A stretch of 5,685 nt of DNA from assembly GCA_016187105.1 (NCBI GenBank), contig JACPKK010000032.1, positions 1 through 5,685 of the forward strand. The letters are read 5' to 3'. The translations under genes and the position numbers were made by a program. Below are positions 5,276 through 5,685 of this stretch, one piece after another. Position 1 is the first letter of the stretch. Every line of letters starts with the position of its first letter. The DNA is from Candidatus Curtissbacteria bacterium. Its GTDB lineage: Bacteria > Patescibacteriota > Microgenomatia > Curtissbacterales > GWA2-41-24. The notes beneath the pieces were generated by a model that did not search any database, had not been told where the DNA came from, and worked only from the letters and a program-made list of their open reading frames with translations.

Positions 5276-5685
5276 TCATTGTTTTTTGGGTCTGATAGTT
5301 GGGAAAAGGATGACATCGGAGATTGATGGCGAGTCGGTGAGAACCATAATCCACCTGTCGATACCCGGACCGATGCCGGAGGTTGGCGGCATGCCAAATT
5401 CCAAAGCCTCCAAAAAATCTTCGTCTACAACTTGTGCTTCTTCGTTGCCGGCTTGGGCTTTTTCCTTTTCTTTGACCCAAGCGTCTCTTAGTGCCTGGGG
5501 GTCATTTTGCTCAGAATAATTAGTTCCCATTTCCATGCCGGCGACGTATATATCGAAGCTTTCGACAAAACGCGGATCGTCGGCTTTTCTTTTGGCAAGC
5601 GGGTAGAAATCAGCTGGGTAATCATAAATAAAGGTCGGTTGGATAATTTCATGGGTGCACTTTTTCTCAAATATTTCCAGGAGTA
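5276..5685 (-). CDS. lysS: Lysyl-tRNA synthetase, class II (C-terminal 135 residues only)
   Basis: This cytosolic enzyme attaches lysine to tRNA-Lys. Only the end of the class II catalytic domain is in the window; the frame is open to the right edge. Numbering from the first complete visible codon, the family signatures are: QPTFIYDYPADFYPLAK (15-31; family form FVYDYPAELSPLAK), YVAGMEMGTNYSEQNDP (46-62) carrying the lysine-pocket N-Y-S-E element, VDEDFLEALEFGMPPTSGIG (86-105), and class II motif 3 GPGIDRWIMVLT (105-116) with the ATP-binding Arg at 110. It ends SISDVILFPTIRPKKQ and a TGA. A Pro stands in motif 3 where Ile or Met is usual (GIGPGIDR). The internal Met at 5536 is not the start, because conserved catalytic sequence continues upstream of it. 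The HD gene follows 46 bases downstream on the same strand. Confidence 0.97.
   Translation of the reverse strand, partial: LLEIFEKKCTHEIIQPTFIYDYPADFYPLAKRKADDPRFVESFDIYVAGMEMGTNYSEQNDPQALRDAWVKEKEKAQAGNEEAQVVDEDFLEALEFGMPPTSGIGPGIDRWIMVLTDSPSISDVILFPTIRPKKQ

Noticed and set aside
4633..5278. Alternative genetic code with UGA read as glycine
   Set aside because: lysS and the HD gene both end at UGA at the expected family C-terminus, and no in-frame UGA occurs within secA, serS or the others.
5244..5480. Minus-strand 78-codon frame over the end of lysS, and another at 5488-5670
   Set aside because: Both are in alternative frames to the conserved LysRS catalytic sequence and look like shadows.
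5276..5536. An 86-residue stand-alone gene starting at the Met at 5536
   Set aside because: Conserved LysRS sequence (YDYPADFYPLAK and onward) continues in frame upstream to the window edge, so this is an internal Met.

Overview
The window reads as chromosomal housekeeping DNA from a bacterium, with every supportable gene on the minus strand. In transcription order (high to low coordinates) these are the 3' end of lysS, an HD-domain phosphohydrolase gene, serS, a 52-residue basic ORF too short for ordinary ORF callers, and secA, which runs off the left edge. I see no mobile element, CRISPR array, tRNA or rRNA.

Several features suggest a Candidate Phyla Radiation (Patescibacteria) genome, perhaps Microgenomates-like. 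The SerRS and SecA proteins are divergent but intact. Shine-Dalgarno sequences are mostly absent. Short AT-rich heptamer repeats fill the gaps. SecA carries lineage-type insertions and an unusual SEC-C tail. This placement is an inference from general knowledge, not from a search. UGA is used as stop by lysS and the HD gene and never occurs inside a frame, so the code is standard (table 11), not the UGA=Gly code of Gracilibacteria/Absconditabacteria.

Region by region: 5685-5276 is the catalytic C-terminus of class II lysyl-tRNA synthetase. The 46-bp gap after it holds a perfect 24-bp palindrome (5242-5265) just ahead of the HD gene (5229-4633). A 78-bp gap with two copies of a heptamer repeat flanking a small hairpin leads to serS (4554-3289). 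Downstream come a TTGACA-type promoter candidate, a four-unit heptamer array and a strong intrinsic terminator (3161-3187). A second promoter candidate abuts the terminator tail and sits so close to the 52-residue ORF (3118-2960) that its transcript would be leaderless. That ORF overlaps the secA start by one base (TAATG) and contains the secA ribosome-binding site.

The first three genes may form one translation/nucleotide-housekeeping operon ending at the terminator. The small ORF plus secA would be a separate, translationally coupled unit. The main candidates for something new are this small basic protein ahead of secA, the possible short terminated RNA between the two promoters, and the heptamer repeats that occur in the gaps and also inside the SecA C-terminal linker.
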